This document shows, one piece after another, positions 15,862 to 22,497 of a stretch of 22,756 nt of DNA. The DNA is from PXAH01 sp964605645 (lineage in GTDB: Bacteria; Omnitrophota; Gorgyraeia; Duberdicusellales; 4484-171): positions 1 through 22,756 of the forward strand of contig CAZSDJ010000028.1 of assembly GCA_964605645.1 (NCBI GenBank), given 5' to 3'. Position 1 is the stretch's first letter; every line of letters starts with the position of its first letter. Made by a program: the position numbers and the translations under genes. A model generated the notes under the pieces. The model had not been told where the DNA came from. It did not search any database and saw only the letters and a list, made by a program, of their open reading frames with translations.

Positions 15862-15889
15862 CCCGCCTTGCCGAGTAAGGCGAGGCAGG
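15862..15889. repeat. GC-rich REP-like palindrome upstream of ssb
   Basis: CCCGCCTTGCC (15862-15872), loop GAGTAA, and GGCGAGGCAGG (15879-15889) form an 11-bp stem with one wobble and one mismatch on either strand. It is strikingly GC-rich within very AT-rich spacer DNA. No T run follows, so it is not an ordinary terminator. The form resembles short mobile palindromes (REP-like), and a REP-type transposase is encoded at the right end of this window, though nothing shows the two are linked. Confidence 0.65.
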
Positions 15890-15897
15890 AATCAATT

Positions 15898-15971
15898 ACA
15901 AATTTACGAATTTTCTTACACATTTATTAGTATATTCGTAGAGATTAGTAAATTTGTTGATGATAATCAAC
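15898..15971. repeat. Nested AT-rich inverted repeats after rpsF
   Basis: ACAAATTTAC (15898-15907) and GTAAATTTGT (15948-15957) are perfect 10-bp inverted arms. Inside and partly overlapping them, TACGAAT (15905-15911) pairs with ATTCGTA (15934-15940), so the two pairings compete. A third hairpin, GTTGAT/ATCAAC with a 4-nt loop (15956-15971), begins at the rpsF stop codon. There is no U-rich tail. The rest of the 155-nt rpsF-ssb spacer holds the GC-rich palindrome and the ssb Shine-Dalgarno, and no ORF. Confidence 0.5.
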
Positions 15972-16320
15972 CAGTTTGTGCTTTAGATTGCTCTATCTTT
16001 ATTTTATCACTCTCTTTATTCAGAACAAGGCTTCTCAAAATTCCTTCTTCCAACCTGATAGTTTCTTTTAAGTCATCAAGGTTTTCGGTCGGCAGCATAA
16101 AAGTAATCAACCAATAAGTACCTTTATAGTACTTAGTCCTTTCTGCTCCTTTGCTTCTTAAAAAATAATGGAAATCCCGTAAGGTTTGCCAAACTTCAGA
16201 TTTTTTTACTGCTCCTTTCAATTCTTTAATTTTATTGGTAATACCTTCAGCCACCTTATCTCTATCCGGCTCTGCTAAATCCGGCCTTAAAATAAGCATA
16301 CATTCATAATTGCGCTCCAC
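15967..16320 (-). CDS. rpsF: 30S ribosomal protein S6
   Basis: The 117-residue protein starts MERNYECMLILRPDL and has the S6 ferredoxin-like core, with LRDFHYFLRSKGAERTKYYK (46-65) and YWLITFMLP. S6 binds 16S rRNA together with S18. The start is GTG at 16320, supported by AAAGGAGG 5-6 nt upstream and by the family N-terminus. It follows pth by 106 nt that contain a copy of the shared r-protein leader. I see no CCG-bulge structure of the known S6:S18-binding leader there. Confidence 0.96.
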   Translation of the reverse strand: MERNYECMLILRPDLAEPDRDKVAEGITNKIKELKGAVKKSEVWQTLRDFHYFLRSKGAERTKYYKGTYWLITFMLPTENLDDLKETIRLEEGILRSLVLNKESDKIKIEQSKAQTG

Positions 16321-16325
16321 TCCAA

Positions 16326-16379
16326 CCTCCTTTAATGAGACTTATTCTTGACAGAAGAATGTCAAGGGTCAAATTCAGC
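16326..16379 (-). promoter_or_regulatory. Structured r-protein leader, copy 2 (rpsF)
   Basis: On the rpsF sense strand, GCTGAATTTGACC leads into CTTGACA (plus 16360-16366). This pairs perfectly with TGTCAAG (plus 16347-16353) around a 6-nt TTCTTC loop. One nucleotide later comes the 20-nt block ATAAGTCTCATTAAAGGAGG (plus 16326-16345), identical to those before rplI and rplY. The stem is shorter and the loop different from the rplI copy, but position and pairing are kept. The remaining spacer up to pth (16380-16426) is AT-rich with only tiny ORFs. Confidence 0.75.
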
Positions 16380-16426
16380 TACATGCTTATACTCACTTAC
16401 TCATATTTACTTCACAAGCATAAGCT

Positions 16427-16981
16427 TCATTTGATTTTTACAGTTTCCTCTTTTCTTTCTTTAAACCAATCTAACGAAATCTTTGCCGCTTCTCCAATAA
16501 CTTTTTCTAAATATTTTTTTTCTTCTTGCGAAAAATCCGACAAAACATAATCTGCCAAATCAGAACCGGTTGATCGGCCTATCCCCACCTTCAACCTATT
16601 GATTTCTTCTCTACCCAGCACCGCCATAATTGAACCAATACCTCTGTGGCCGCCGGAAGAACCGCTCTTTTTTATACGTAAAGTCCCCAATTGTAAATCG
16701 GCATCATCGTAAACAATTAACAGGTCTTGCAAAGAAACTTTATATCTAGCAAAAATTTTACCCACACAAAGCCCGGAATTGTTCATATAAGTTCTCGGCT
16801 TAACGAGTAAAAAATTATCCGCTTCAGTCTGTAACTCCCCTAACCAAGCCTTTTGGCGGATGCTTCTTCTTAACTTTATACTATATTCTGCAGCTAACCT
16901 CTCTATGACTTTAGCGCCGATATTGTGCCTGTTTTCTGAATACTTTTTATCCGGGTTACCTAACCCAACTATAATCTTCAA
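16427..16981 (-). CDS. pth: Peptidyl-tRNA hydrolase
   Basis: The 184-residue protein has IIVGLGNP (Asn9), NRHNIG (catalytic His19), KPRTYMNNSG (61-70), YDDADLQLG (Asp93) and the SGSSGGHRGIGSI loop (106-118), matching E. coli Pth Asn10, His20 and Asp93. It frees peptidyl-tRNAs that drop off the ribosome. The start is a TTG at 16981, two nt after the rplY stop. No ATG is available near it and the family begins exactly here (MKIIVGLGNP). Only a weak purine tract stands upstream, so coupling to rplY translation is likely. Confidence 0.96.
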   Translation of the reverse strand: MKIIVGLGNPDKKYSENRHNIGAKVIERLAAEYSIKLRRSIRQKAWLGELQTEADNFLLVKPRTYMNNSGLCVGKIFARYKVSLQDLLIVYDDADLQLGTLRIKKSGSSGGHRGIGSIMAVLGREEINRLKVGIGRSTGSDLADYVLSDFSQEEKKYLEKVIGEAAKISLDWFKERKEETVKIK

Positions 16982-16983
16982 TT

Positions 16984-17718
16984 TTATTCTTTTTTATCTT
17001 TTTCTTTTTCAGGTTTCTTCGCTGCTTCCTCTTTTTTCCGTGTTTCCGTGATTCCAGTTTCGCCTTCTTCTTGGCCCTCTTTCTTTTCTTTGATCACTTC
17101 CGGCTCTGTCGGAGCTTCTTCATCCAATAACTCTTCCTCTTCTTCTTCCTCCTCTTCCTTTTTCACTGCTAATGTTGCAATCGTCGCATCCGGCTCGGTA
17201 ATTATTTCAATATCAGCGGGAACATCAATATTCTCTACATGTAAAGAATGGCCAATTTCCAGGCCGGAAATATCTACTTCAATATTTTCCGGGATATTTA
17301 AAGGCAATCCTTCGACTTCTATCTCTCTCAATGTTTGTTCTAAAACTGCCCCCTCTTCTTTACCTTTCGCTTCCCCTTTTAATACCACAGGGATATGAAC
17401 TGTTATTTTTTCTGATAAAGACACCTGGAGTAAATCCAGATGAATTACTTCATCGCTTAAAGGATGGCGTTGAACATCTTTAACCAATACCGGTAACGCT
17501 TCAGATTTTTTCTCTCCGGCAATAGATAAATCTATAACAGTACTTTCTGAAAAATGCATATCTCTTAAAGTTTTAAATCCTTCCGGTGAAACACTAATTG
17601 CAGAATTTATATCTTTGCCGTAAATTATGGCAGGGATAAAACCTTTTCCTCTTAATTTTTTGGCGGCTTGTTTGCCTCGGTCTGTGCGTTTTTCTACTTT
17701 AATTTTCGCTCGCTCCAT
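16984..17718 (-). CDS. rplY: 50S ribosomal protein L25, CTC/TL5 form with a long charged tail
   Basis: The 244-residue protein has the L25 5S-rRNA-binding domain (1 to about 95: RTDRGKQAAKKLRGKGFIPA, IIYGKD) and the TL5/CTC C-terminal domain (about 100-185: HIPVVLKGEAKG, GHSLHVENIDVP). A low-complexity tail follows (186-244), starting with eight consecutive Glu and continuing with Lys/Glu-rich sequence. CTC forms are larger than E. coli L25, and acidic tails are common, though this one is long. A GGAGG lies 6 nt before the ATG, at the end of the shared leader block. prs lies 163 nt upstream and pth 2 nt downstream, a very common bacterial order. Confidence 0.95.
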   Translation of the reverse strand: MERAKIKVEKRTDRGKQAAKKLRGKGFIPAIIYGKDINSAISVSPEGFKTLRDMHFSESTVIDLSIAGEKKSEALPVLVKDVQRHPLSDEVIHLDLLQVSLSEKITVHIPVVLKGEAKGKEEGAVLEQTLREIEVEGLPLNIPENIEVDISGLEIGHSLHVENIDVPADIEIITEPDATIATLAVKKEEEEEEEEELLDEEAPTEPEVIKEKKEGQEEGETGITETRKKEEAAKKPEKEKDKKE

Positions 17719-17723
17719 CTTAT

Positions 17724-17826
17724 CCTCCTTTAATGAGACTTATGTTTTTTCAAATATTAACGTAAGAAAAAACATCTAGTCGAATTAAATCCTTGACATC
17801 AAAGATATCAAGGGTTAAATTCAGCC
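17724..17826 (-). promoter_or_regulatory. Structured r-protein leader, copy 3, extended (rplY)
   Basis: On the rplY sense strand, GCTGAATTTAACC leads into CCTTGATAT (plus 17805-17813). This pairs with ATGTCAAGG (plus 17791-17799) around loop CTTTG, with one pair a G-U that exists only in minus-strand RNA. A second hairpin follows, ATGTTTTTTC (plus 17766-17775) with GAAAAAACAT (plus 17742-17751), 10 bp perfect with a 14-nt loop. Then comes the 20-nt block ATAAGTCTCATTAAAGGAGG (plus 17724-17743). Compared with the rplI and rpsF leaders, about 47 nt carrying the second hairpin are inserted between the first hairpin and the block. Confidence 0.75.
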
Positions 17827-17881
17827 CTACTCTTAACAGATATGCTTTCTTAAACAACTCGATTGTCAAGAGTGGCTTCAT
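17750..17881 (-). CDS. Possible 43-residue leader peptide between prs and rplY
   Basis: The ATG at 17881 directly follows the prs stop codon (TAAATG), and a GGAGG inside the last prs codons lies 4 nt upstream, so initiation looks possible. The frame runs 43 codons (MKPLLTIELFKKAYLLRVGL to FSYVNI) and stops within the second hairpin of the rplY leader. The peptide is hydrophobic and basic and resembles no family I know. The same DNA is better explained by conserved RNA structure, because the equivalent region before rpsF keeps the hairpin but not the frame. If translated, it would act as a leader ORF altering hairpin formation. Confidence 0.25.
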   Translation of the reverse strand: MKPLLTIELFKKAYLLRVGLNLTLDIFDVKDLIRLDVFSYVNI

Positions 17882-18829
17882 TTAACCTCCTGTTGAATCG
17901 AATAGAACACTTATCGATTTTTCAAAATGAATTCTTTTAATCGCCTCGGCAAAAAGACTGTCTACAGAAACTACTTTTATCTTGCTGCTTTTTTTGTCTT
18001 TTGCCAAAGGGATTGAATCAGTTATGACTAATGAGTCTATACTTGAATTTTCTAATTTATCGGTTGCATCTTTAGATAAAATGCCATGGCTAATCGCAGC
18101 AAAAATATTCTTTGCTCCTTGCTTTTTTAGCGCAGCTGCTCCGTTGACCAGTGATGAACCGGTGGCAATAATATCATCTACCAATAAAACATTTTTATCT
18201 TTTACATTTCCTAAAATATGCATTACCTCGGTTGATTCCGGCGATTTCCTCCTTTTATCCACTATCGCTAAATCTGCGCCAAAACGCTTCGCATAAGCCC
18301 TCGCCATCTTAATCCCGCCAACATCGGGAGAAACAATCACTAGGTCTTCCATCTTATTTTCTTTAAAATATTGGAAAAAAACATTAATTGCATACAAGTG
18401 ATCTAAGGGGATATCAAAAAAACCTTGAATTTGGCCCGCATGTAAATCTAAAGTTAACACTCTGTCAGCACCGGAACTTGTTAAAATATTAGCTACTAAT
18501 TTTGCCGTAATCGGCACTCTCGGCTTATCTTTCCTGTCTTGGCGCGCATAGCCAAAATAAGGGATTACCGCTGTTATTCTTTGCGCTGAAGCCCGCCGGG
18601 CTGCATCAAGCATAACCAACAACTCCATTACATTTTCGTTTACCGGTGGACAAGTCGGCTGAATTAAAAATACGTCTTTTCCTCTTACATTTTCTTTTAA
18701 CTGCACTCTTACTTCACCGTCGCTATAGCGGGCAATTTTTGCTTTAGCCGGCTCTGTATTTAATTTTTCACAAATCTTTTCCGCCAAAGGGTGATTCGCA
18801 CTACCGCCAAAAACTACTAATTTATCCAT
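17882..18829 (-). CDS. prs: Ribose-phosphate pyrophosphokinase (PRPP synthetase)
   Basis: The 315-residue protein has the class I Prs motifs: FGGSANHPLAEKI (7-19), the flexible-loop region IPYFGYARQDRK, LDLHAGQIQGFFDIP, SPDVGG, and the PRPP-binding loop LLVDDIIATGSS. It makes PRPP from ribose-5-phosphate and ATP for purine, pyrimidine, His, Trp and NAD synthesis. Length is typical. The ATG at 18829 has AAGGAG 5 nt upstream, overlapping the end of glmU (2-nt gap). glmU-prs-rplY-pth is a widely conserved order. Confidence 0.97.
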   Translation of the reverse strand: MDKLVVFGGSANHPLAEKICEKLNTEPAKAKIARYSDGEVRVQLKENVRGKDVFLIQPTCPPVNENVMELLVMLDAARRASAQRITAVIPYFGYARQDRKDKPRVPITAKLVANILTSSGADRVLTLDLHAGQIQGFFDIPLDHLYAINVFFQYFKENKMEDLVIVSPDVGGIKMARAYAKRFGADLAIVDKRRKSPESTEVMHILGNVKDKNVLLVDDIIATGSSLVNGAAALKKQGAKNIFAAISHGILSKDATDKLENSSIDSLVITDSIPLAKDKKSSKIKVVSVDSLFAEAIKRIHFEKSISVLFDSTGG

Positions 18830-18831
18830 CT

Positions 18832-20124
18832 TTACTCCTTAAGTTTTAAAGGGTGAGCCGGAACTCCAATTACAACTTCTCCATTTTTCACATTTTTTGT
18901 AACTACAGAGCCTGCCCCGGTTTTTGAATTTTTTCCCACAATTACCGGAGCAACCAAAACTGTATCACAGCCGATAAACGAATTTTCTTTTATCTCTGTT
19001 TTGTGTTTGGCTTTACCATCATAGTTAGCTACAACAGTACCGGCTCCAATGTTTACATTATTAGAAACTACGGTATCGCCCAGATAACCAAAATGCTTAG
19101 CAGTTACGCCCGTCCCCAATTGAGACCGGTTAATTTCTAAAAAATTACCTACTTTAACCTTATCTTTAAGCCGTGTTCCGGTGCGAATATGCACAAAGGG
19201 GCCGATTGAACAATTGCTGCCGATTATAACACCTTTCTCAATAAAGGTAAAGGGGTAAATAACGCTGTTTTTGCCGATCTTTACTGATTCTTGCACGATA
19301 GTGGTGCCGGGATCAACTATCACCACCCCTTTAGCTGTTAATTGAGCAATAACTCTAGCTTTAATTGTTTTTTCCGCAAATTGCAGCTCAAAAAGATTAT
19401 TTATCCCTGCTACCTCTGAAGAATCATTTGCCAGGTAACTTTTTATTTTTTTATTTTGGCCCGCTAAAATTTCTATTATATCCGTTAAAAAATATTCTTT
19501 TTTTACCTTATTCTTCCTTATCTTACCTATATTATTAGCAAGTTCTTTTTTAGAAAAATAGTAAGTGCCGCTGTTGACCTCGCCGCTGCTCGCAAAATTT
19601 TTTACCTTTCCCTTCTGAGAAAGTTTTTCTTTAATCGCTTGCACTCTGCCTTTATCATCATAAACAATCATCCCCAATTGATTTTTTTTCTCGACAACCG
19701 AGGTCAAAATACAACAATCTAACTCTTTCTTCCTTGAATAAGATAAAAATCTGGAAATAGTCCCTGAGGTGATAAGAGGATTATCGCCACAGGTAACTAA
19801 CACTTCTTTATTTTTTACTTTTTTCAAAGCAACCCTGACAGCATCGGCAGTCCCCAACGTCTTAGGCTGGTTAACAAACTCTATTTTCCCCGATAGATTC
19901 TTTAACTGATTAGCAGCAACAATTTCTTTTATTTCTTCTTTAACCAAATCACTCCCGTAGCCTACAACCACAATAACTTGCTTGATATTTTTAATTTTAG
20001 AAAACTGCTTTAAAACATAATAGATAAGCGGCTGGCCGCAAACCTTCTTTAAAACTTTCGGCAAAGAAGTTTTCATCCTCTTACCCTTGCCTGCTGCCAG
20101 TAGAATTGCGGTAGTTTTGTTCAT
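18832..20124 (-). CDS. glmU: Bifunctional GlmU: GlcN-1-P acetyltransferase / UDP-GlcNAc pyrophosphorylase
   Basis: From the ATG at 20124 the protein has 430 residues. The N-terminal uridylyltransferase has LLAAGKGKRM (8-17) and LPKVL (21-25), plus the CGDNPL metal-binding region. The C-terminal left-handed beta-helix acetyltransferase carries KHFGYLGD (His equivalent to E. coli His363) and NIGAGTVVANYDG. It makes UDP-GlcNAc, substrate for LpxA (same array) and for peptidoglycan. The frame stays open upstream to a TTG at 20202, but that 26-residue extension is polar, non-conserved and precedes the true family start. A promoter at 20266-20293 would give a 5' leader of about 135 nt. Confidence 0.95.
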   Translation of the reverse strand: MNKTTAILLAAGKGKRMKTSLPKVLKKVCGQPLIYYVLKQFSKIKNIKQVIVVVGYGSDLVKEEIKEIVAANQLKNLSGKIEFVNQPKTLGTADAVRVALKKVKNKEVLVTCGDNPLITSGTISRFLSYSRKKELDCCILTSVVEKKNQLGMIVYDDKGRVQAIKEKLSQKGKVKNFASSGEVNSGTYYFSKKELANNIGKIRKNKVKKEYFLTDIIEILAGQNKKIKSYLANDSSEVAGINNLFELQFAEKTIKARVIAQLTAKGVVIVDPGTTIVQESVKIGKNSVIYPFTFIEKGVIIGSNCSIGPFVHIRTGTRLKDKVKVGNFLEINRSQLGTGVTAKHFGYLGDTVVSNNVNIGAGTVVANYDGKAKHKTEIKENSFIGCDTVLVAPVIVGKNSKTGAGSVVTKNVKNGEVVIGVPAHPLKLKE

Positions 20125-20265
20125 AATTCTTTTATTTGATAAGTTGCCAGTTTGGGCTCGTTTATTTTCCTTTTGTATTAATTTAAAGGATTTATGAAAC
20201 AAGGCACTTACTCATAAATTGGGGAAATTTCTTTTGAGTGTACTGCAACCTTAAATATAAGCCAC

Positions 20266-20293
20266 ATTATATCAATAATCTCAACAAATACAA
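20266..20293 (-). promoter_or_regulatory. Promoter of the glmU-prs-rplY array
   Basis: On the minus strand TTGTAT (plus 20288-20293) and a perfect TATAAT (plus 20266-20271) stand 16 nt apart in the MFS-glmU spacer. Start of transcription is predicted near 20259, leaving an unusually long leader of about 135 nt before the glmU ATG, in which I see no strong hairpin. Confidence 0.6.
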
Positions 20294-20310
20294 TACATTT
20301 GTTAACTGTT

Positions 20311-21780
20311 TTACTTTTTCTGCCGGTACTTAAACAAAAACGAAAAAGGATATGAAATAATTTGATATAAACCGGCTCCGGAAGAAAGGCTTCTTATCGG
20401 CCTTTTGATTGCTCCTAAAAATTCAGCACGAACTACTTTGTCATCAACTTCGCCTTCTTCTTTGACCAAAGACAGCCGGTGCAAAGCGTATAATCCAATG
20501 ATAAAAGCAAAAACAAAGAAAAAATCCCAATGCTGAAAATTCAAAGCTTGCATCGTAAAATCTTTTACCGGCCCGGACCATTGCAATGTCATTGATAAGT
20601 TGCGAGAAGTAAAAAAATCAGCAAACTTACCGCCGATAAGAGGCGCCAGACCAGTTGAAAATGAATTAACTAAAGTATTGGTAGCTAAGTAAGAGGTAGC
20701 TTCTCCTTTAGGGGCCAACTTTAGACCAATGTTACCTGATGCGATGGCTACCCCGGCAATCGAGGTACCCATTAAAATATGAATTGCAAATAAAAGCGGC
20801 ATCGTTAAAAAATGCTTATCCGGCAAAGTAGTAAAAGCCCAGGCTAAGACACTCAACAAAAACAAAGGACAACTTACAGCTAAAACTGATTTATTGCTGA
20901 ATTTATCCGACCATTTTCCCCATAATCCCAAGAACATAAAATTACAAACCTGGCTGACAATACTTAACATTACAACCATCGACATGCCTAACTCAAGCCT
21001 GGTCAACATATAAACTGTAAAAAAGGGAGCAGCTAGGTTAACCGCAAAACTCCAGGACCCTAAAAAGAACATCAGACGCCTAAAATTAATATCTTTAAAC
21101 GGCTTGATAATTAATTTAAAAAAATTAGAGCTTCTGGAAAACATCGGTCTTTCCGGTATTTTTGCCAGGAATAAAATTCCGACTATCCCCACAATAGCTC
21201 CTAATGTAAATAATACCGAATAAGCAAATATTTGGTTGGCAGCAAAAAAGTATTTCCACTTATCTATGAAAACACTGGCTAAAAAGCTGATTAATATCCC
21301 TAAAATAATGGCAATCTGGAGTCGGCGGGAAAAAAACTCACCCATTTTATTCTCAGGAACCAAATCCCTCATCCAGGAGTTCCAGGCACAACCTCCTATA
21401 CCTCCCATAACAGAACTAATCAATATGCAGATAATCAGAACATATAAAGCTGTTGACCAGGCAAATAAAAAAGGGATAGCTGCAATAATAAACCAAATCG
21501 ATCTGCCTAAAACTGCCGAATAAACAGCGACTGTTTTTCGACTCTTTATCTTTTCGATTATAAATACCGCCGGCAGCTGAACTAATTGAACTAAAGGCGG
21601 GATAGCCGCAAGCAAGCCTATTTGAAAATTAGATGCACCCAGATGTAGGGCAACCGCAACTAAAAAAACTCCTCCGGTCAAAACCCCCATTAGATGGCTT
21701 GCCACCCCATCTAAAAGAACAAAATTCAACCCCCTTTTAAGTTCAGCCTGATTTAAATTTTCTTGAGTCTTAAATCTCAT
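20311..21780 (-). CDS. MFS transporter, substrate unknown
   Basis: The 489-residue protein is almost entirely hydrophobic, with about twelve membrane segments in two halves. They start with LNFVLLDGVASHLMGVLTGG and are separated by a cytosolic stretch (about 210-235, PERPMFSRSSNFFKLIIKPF). A basic motif between TM2 and TM3 (EKIKSRKTVAVYS) fits the MFS signature loop loosely. A final basic tail ends in KYRQKK. Transported substrate cannot be inferred, and no biosynthetic partner gene adjoins it. The ATG at 21780 lies 4 nt from the left inverted repeat of an IS-like element, and no Shine-Dalgarno remains upstream. The insertion may therefore have cut the gene from its native control region, or expression may rely on readthrough from the transposase. 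Confidence 0.85.
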   Translation of the reverse strand: MRFKTQENLNQAELKRGLNFVLLDGVASHLMGVLTGGVFLVAVALHLGASNFQIGLLAAIPPLVQLVQLPAVFIIEKIKSRKTVAVYSAVLGRSIWFIIAAIPFLFAWSTALYVLIICILISSVMGGIGGCAWNSWMRDLVPENKMGEFFSRRLQIAIILGILISFLASVFIDKWKYFFAANQIFAYSVLFTLGAIVGIVGILFLAKIPERPMFSRSSNFFKLIIKPFKDINFRRLMFFLGSWSFAVNLAAPFFTVYMLTRLELGMSMVVMLSIVSQVCNFMFLGLWGKWSDKFSNKSVLAVSCPLFLLSVLAWAFTTLPDKHFLTMPLLFAIHILMGTSIAGVAIASGNIGLKLAPKGEATSYLATNTLVNSFSTGLAPLIGGKFADFFTSRNLSMTLQWSGPVKDFTMQALNFQHWDFFFVFAFIIGLYALHRLSLVKEEGEVDDKVVRAEFLGAIKRPIRSLSSGAGLYQIISYPFSFLFKYRQKK

Positions 21781-21784
21781 ATTA

Positions 21785-21804
21785 AAAGGGGACAGCGACC
21801 TTTT
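21785..21804. repeat. Left inverted repeat of the IS-like element
   Basis: The sequence AAAGGGGACAGCGACCTTTT is the exact reverse complement of 22498-22517. It lies 4 nt upstream of the MFS start codon and its terminal T run overlaps the start of the transposase stop region. Confidence 0.85.
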
Positions 21805-22461
21805 TTACCTGCCCTTCTTCGGCCTCCCCTGATTTAAACATTGCAGAGAACGTTTAAATTGTTTCTCTAGTTTTTTTATAAATTTATCTGTCCCGACTAC
21901 CAACCCTCTCTTGGTTTTTATCCTTATCTCTTCTTCTGTTCCAGGATCATTCTCCTGTAAGTATTCTTCCCAATTATCAATACCTCTGGCAGCTTTAAGC
22001 TTTACCAAAGGTTTTGCTCTTCCCTCGGTATGATCACTAGCACTTGACCAATCATAATCCCAAGCCTTGTTTACTATTCTAGCTCTAACTGGATTATTTT
22101 CAACATATCTTATGGCTCTGTAAAGGTGAGCATCGTCTAATATGCAAGAATAAAACCGTCCCTGCCAAAGATGCCCTTTTAGGCCTCTTTTCTTGTTCAG
22201 GTATTGAGAGTATCTCATATGAGTATTATTGAATAGCTTAGATAGGCTGGTTTCTTTGCTAGGCTCAACTACAAAATGTACGTGGTTGGCCATTAAGCAA
22301 TAGGCTAGGATATCTACGTTATTTTCTTGTGCGTATTCATTAATCCACTGGCAATACTTTTTATAATCATTATCATTGTCAAAAGTACTTTGCTGGTAAT
22401 TACCTCTTTGAGTTACGTGGTGAGGTGTGTTAGGTGCAACTATTCTTGCTTGTCTAGGCAT
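21805..22461 (-). CDS. REP-associated-type tyrosine (Y1/IS200-like) transposase
   Basis: The 218-residue protein begins MPRQARIVAPNTPHHVTQRG, the hallmark start of the Y1_Tnp REP-associated family. Its HUH motif is His60-Val-His62 in YCLMANHVHFVV, followed by MRYSQYLNKKRGLKGHLWQG (82-101) and RAIRYVENNPVRARIV (115-130) with the presumed catalytic Tyr119. A basic tail ends GRPKKGR, AT-hook-like. These enzymes nick and rejoin single-stranded DNA at hairpins. It seems intact. The ATG has no Shine-Dalgarno, and the predicted promoter places the transcription start at or next to the ATG. Confidence 0.9.
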   Translation of the reverse strand: MPRQARIVAPNTPHHVTQRGNYQQSTFDNDNDYKKYCQWINEYAQENNVDILAYCLMANHVHFVVEPSKETSLSKLFNNTHMRYSQYLNKKRGLKGHLWQGRFYSCILDDAHLYRAIRYVENNPVRARIVNKAWDYDWSSASDHTEGRAKPLVKLKAARGIDNWEEYLQENDPGTEEEIRIKTKRGLVVGTDKFIKKLEKQFKRSLQCLNQGRPKKGR

Positions 22462-22467
22462 GGAATT

Positions 22468-22496
22468 ATTTTATGCAGCAAATATACCAATATCAA
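22468..22496 (-). promoter_or_regulatory. Promoter of the transposase gene
   Basis: On the minus strand TTGATA (plus 22491-22496) and TAAAAT (plus 22468-22473) are exactly 17 nt apart, just inside the right inverted repeat. The predicted start is at 22461-22462, which coincides with the ATG, suggesting a leaderless transcript. Confidence 0.55.
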
Positions 22497-22497
22497 T

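Noticed and set aside
16347..16366. TTGACA in the rpsF and rplI leaders as -35 promoter boxes.
   Set aside because: No -10 hexamer occurs at 16-18 nt in either leader, and TTGACA is explained as one arm of the conserved stem.
16326..16379. The known S6:S18-binding rpsF leader motif.
   Set aside because: No hairpin with the CCG bulge is visible. The element present is instead shared with rplI and rplY.
17048..17398. Plus-strand Ser-rich ORF opposite rplY.
   Set aside because: It is a shadow of the Glu-rich rplY tail read on the opposite strand, with no ribosome-binding site or family resemblance.
20125..20202. 26-residue N-terminal extension of GlmU from a TTG.
   Set aside because: The extension is polar and not part of the GlmU family. 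MNKTTAILLAAGKG at 20124 is the canonical start.
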